Below, in pieces: positions 62,651 to 64,000 of a stretch of DNA of 64,000 nucleotides. Under the pieces are notes generated by a model, which was not told where the DNA came from, did no database searches, and saw only the letters and a list, made by a program, of their open reading frames with translations. Positions within the stretch are counted from its first letter, which is position 1. Each line of letters starts with the position of its first letter. The stretch spans positions 1-64,000 of the forward strand of contig NZ_FQZE01000016.1 of NCBI RefSeq assembly GCF_900141875.1, in the 5' to 3' direction. The translations under genes and the position numbers were made by a program. The stretch is from Tangfeifania diversioriginum. GTDB lineage: Bacteria > Bacteroidota > Bacteroidia > Bacteroidales > Prolixibacteraceae.

Positions 62651-62751
62651 GGATTATTCACAAATAATCCCTATCTCGCGATAGCGACTAAGATCCAGTA
62701 ATCCCGAGTTCTTGGGACAACTTCATCTAAGTCGGTCCGCCAATTGGCGGA
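62651..62751. repeat. cluster of intergenic palindromes
   Basis: In order: GGATTATT-CACA-AATAATCC (62651-62670), CTATC-TCGC-GATAG (about 62671-62684), TCCCGAGTTCTTGGGA (about 62702-62717, outer pairs only) and the perfect palindrome TCCGCCAATTGGCGGA (62736-62751), flanked by ACTTCATC and GATGAACT. No coding capacity. It looks like remnants of small palindromic intergenic repeats. Confidence 0.6.
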
Positions 62752-62829
62752 TGAACTTTATTCATATTTTCAAAATTTATGAATAGTTCAAGTTAGATTT
62801 TTAATCGTTTTATCAACGGGAATAATCCT

Positions 62830-62837
62830 TATCTTTA
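62830..62837 (+). promoter_or_regulatory. probable -7 box for the GH130-like gene
   Basis: TATCTTTA, one base off TAnnTTTG, ends 22 bases before the start codon. Confidence 0.3.
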
Positions 62838-62859
62838 CTGAAAATCAAACTAAACGACC

Positions 62860-64000
62860 ATGAAACAACTATCAATCTTTCTCCTCGGTCTTTTTATTCT
62901 AACTGGTTGCAACACTCAGAATTCGTCTGATAACCAACCGGAATACAACGAAAACTGGACGTTCACCGATTTTGAAAAAGTGGACAGCCTCAACCCGATT
63001 CTGAAACCTTCAGCCGATTTGACTTTTGTTTGCCCGATAAACAACCAGTCGATTCGGTGGGAAGAACGAAACGTGCTGAATCCTGCAGCAATCGTAAAAG
63101 ACGACAAAGTTTACCTTTTTTACCGGGCACAGGATGTCAGTGGTACTTCGCGCATCGGGCTGGCGGTGAGCAGCGACGGACTGCATTTTGATAAGCAACC
63201 TGAGCCGGTTTTTTACCCGGACAACGACGAGATGAAACAGTTGGAGTGGAATTACCTGAAAGATGCAGATTATGAATTCTCGGAAGAGCCCTCCTCAAAA
63301 TTATTCGACGGAACTGAAGACCCGCGGATTGTGGAAAGTGAGGACGGAAAATACATCATGACTTACACTGCATACGACGGCAAAAACGCCCGGCTTTGCC
63401 TTGCTTCCTCCGGGGATTTGCAAAACTGGACCAAACATGGCCCGGTTTTAAGTGACGAAAAATATGAAGATACCTGGTCGAAAGCAGGTGCTATTGTGGT
63501 GAAACAGCAGGGAAATAAAATGATTGCCACTAAAATCGATGGCAAGTACTGGATGTATTTTGGCGACACCGATCTTTTTATGGCCAGCTCCTACGACCTG
63601 ATTCACTGGGAAGTAGCTGAAGATGCCGAAAACGATGAAATGATTGAAGTGCTGCACCCGCGCCCCGGTTATTTCGACAGTCGGCTGGTGGAACCCGGAC
63701 CGTATGCGCTGCTGAAAGACGAAGGAATTTTACTGATTTACAACGGAAGCAATGCCGCCAATTTCAACGATCCTGATTTGCCAAAATTCACCTACGCAGC
63801 AGGGCAGGCGCTGTTTGATAAAAATGCACCCTGGAAAATGATCGCCCGCACTGAAAGCTACTTTATTCACCCCGACAAAGCTTACGAGAAAGTAGGCGAA
63901 GTAAACGAAGTGTGTTTTGTGGAAGGACTCGTCAACTTTAAGAATAAATGGTTTTTGTATTACGGCACCGCCGACTCAAAAATAGCAGTGGCTGTTCATC
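62860..64000 (+). CDS. GH130-like glycosidase/phosphorylase lipoprotein, cut by the window end
   Basis: 380 codons are visible with no stop before the edge. The lipobox (LGLFILTGC) predicts lipid anchoring. A five-bladed propeller pattern follows: NPAAIVKDDKVYLFYRAQD, RIGLAVSSDGLHF, FDGTEDPRIVES, DGKYWMYFGD, SRLVEPGPYAL and YNGSNAANF. These are GH130 hallmarks (EDPR in particular). Anchored Bacteroidota members act as beta-1,2-mannosidases or mannoside phosphorylases; the absence of the 3' end prevents a finer call. GH43-like hydrolases share the fold and remain possible. Confidence 0.8.
   Translation, partial: MKQLSIFLLGLFILTGCNTQNSSDNQPEYNENWTFTDFEKVDSLNPILKPSADLTFVCPINNQSIRWEERNVLNPAAIVKDDKVYLFYRAQDVSGTSRIGLAVSSDGLHFDKQPEPVFYPDNDEMKQLEWNYLKDADYEFSEEPSSKLFDGTEDPRIVESEDGKYIMTYTAYDGKNARLCLASSGDLQNWTKHGPVLSDEKYEDTWSKAGAIVVKQQGNKMIATKIDGKYWMYFGDTDLFMASSYDLIHWEVAEDAENDEMIEVLHPRPGYFDSRLVEPGPYALLKDEGILLIYNGSNAANFNDPDLPKFTYAAGQALFDKNAPWKMIARTESYFIHPDKAYEKVGEVNEVCFVEGLVNFKNKWFLYYGTADSKIAVAVH

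Noticed and set aside
1-64000. tRNA, rRNA or riboswitch genes
   Set aside because: No cloverleaf, rRNA core sequence or known riboswitch core was recognised by eye; a covariance-model scan would settle this.

Overview
The window reads as a chromosomal segment of a Bacteroidota bacterium, probably a saccharolytic anaerobe or facultative anaerobe of the Marinilabiliales/Prolixibacteraceae type (the order is inference). Supporting signs are a PorZ-like type IX secretion protein with a C-terminal sorting domain, two TonB-dependent receptors with carboxypeptidase-regulatory-like N-termini, BACON-domain and SPOR-domain surface proteins, promoter boxes of the TAnnTTTG type, mostly weak Shine-Dalgarno sites, and a glycyl-radical enzyme with its activase. 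No rRNA or tRNA gene was recognised.

Layout. 0-4.7 kb (minus): a sugar operon with GH127 beta-L-arabinofuranosidase, Gfo/Idh/MocA oxidoreductase and a TIM-barrel isomerase. 4.7-9.2 kb: HU/SPOR envelope protein, galE, an RluA-type pseudouridine synthase and rfbB. 9.6-14.5 kb: an Oar-like TonB receptor with a BACON/OB-fold lipoprotein. 14.6-24.2 kb: housekeeping genes (nadA, S41 protease, dCMP deaminase, SPOR lipoprotein, MEMO-AMMECR1 fusion, recO, porZ, rdgB). 25.1-36.5 kb: a type I-B CRISPR-Cas locus. 37-47 kb: ArsR regulator, polyprenyl synthase, MazG-like enzyme, DUF4143 ATPase, dtd, a lipoprotein/TonB receptor pair, an outer-membrane protein, an ECF sigma/anti-sigma pair and HicBA. 47-56 kb: ilvE, DUF2797 protein, a second ATPase, McrBC and an M28 peptidase. 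56-64 kb: DoxD, a glycyl-radical enzyme with activase, DoxX, and a GH130-like lipoprotein cut by the window end.

The CRISPR locus is the centre of interest. The array has 26 repeats of 37 bp and is inferred to be transcribed leftward, in the same direction as cas8-cas7-cas5-cas3-[RAYT transposase]-cas6-cas1-cas2-cas4. The operon is split by a REP-associated tyrosine transposase (RAYT) surrounded by palindromic repeats of its likely substrate type. Sampled lines of the effector half (cas8/7/5/3) are about 27-33% GC, while cas1/cas2/cas6 are about 45-57%. The far edge of the AT-rich block abuts the C-terminal stump of a DNA-alkylation-repair gene. Together this suggests that the interference module was acquired or exchanged as a block between the RAYT/REP cluster and the broken gene.

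Second-tier signals are two AAA-type ATPase genes each preceded by operator-like inverted repeats (two identical 18-bp sites 33 bp apart in one case), an McrB whose AAA core has a normal composition while its N-terminal and inserted specificity regions are AT-rich, a nested inverted-repeat element between the glycyl-radical enzyme and its activase, and short 3'-end elements shared by two genes. All assignments come from reading sequence and family knowledge; no database search was run.
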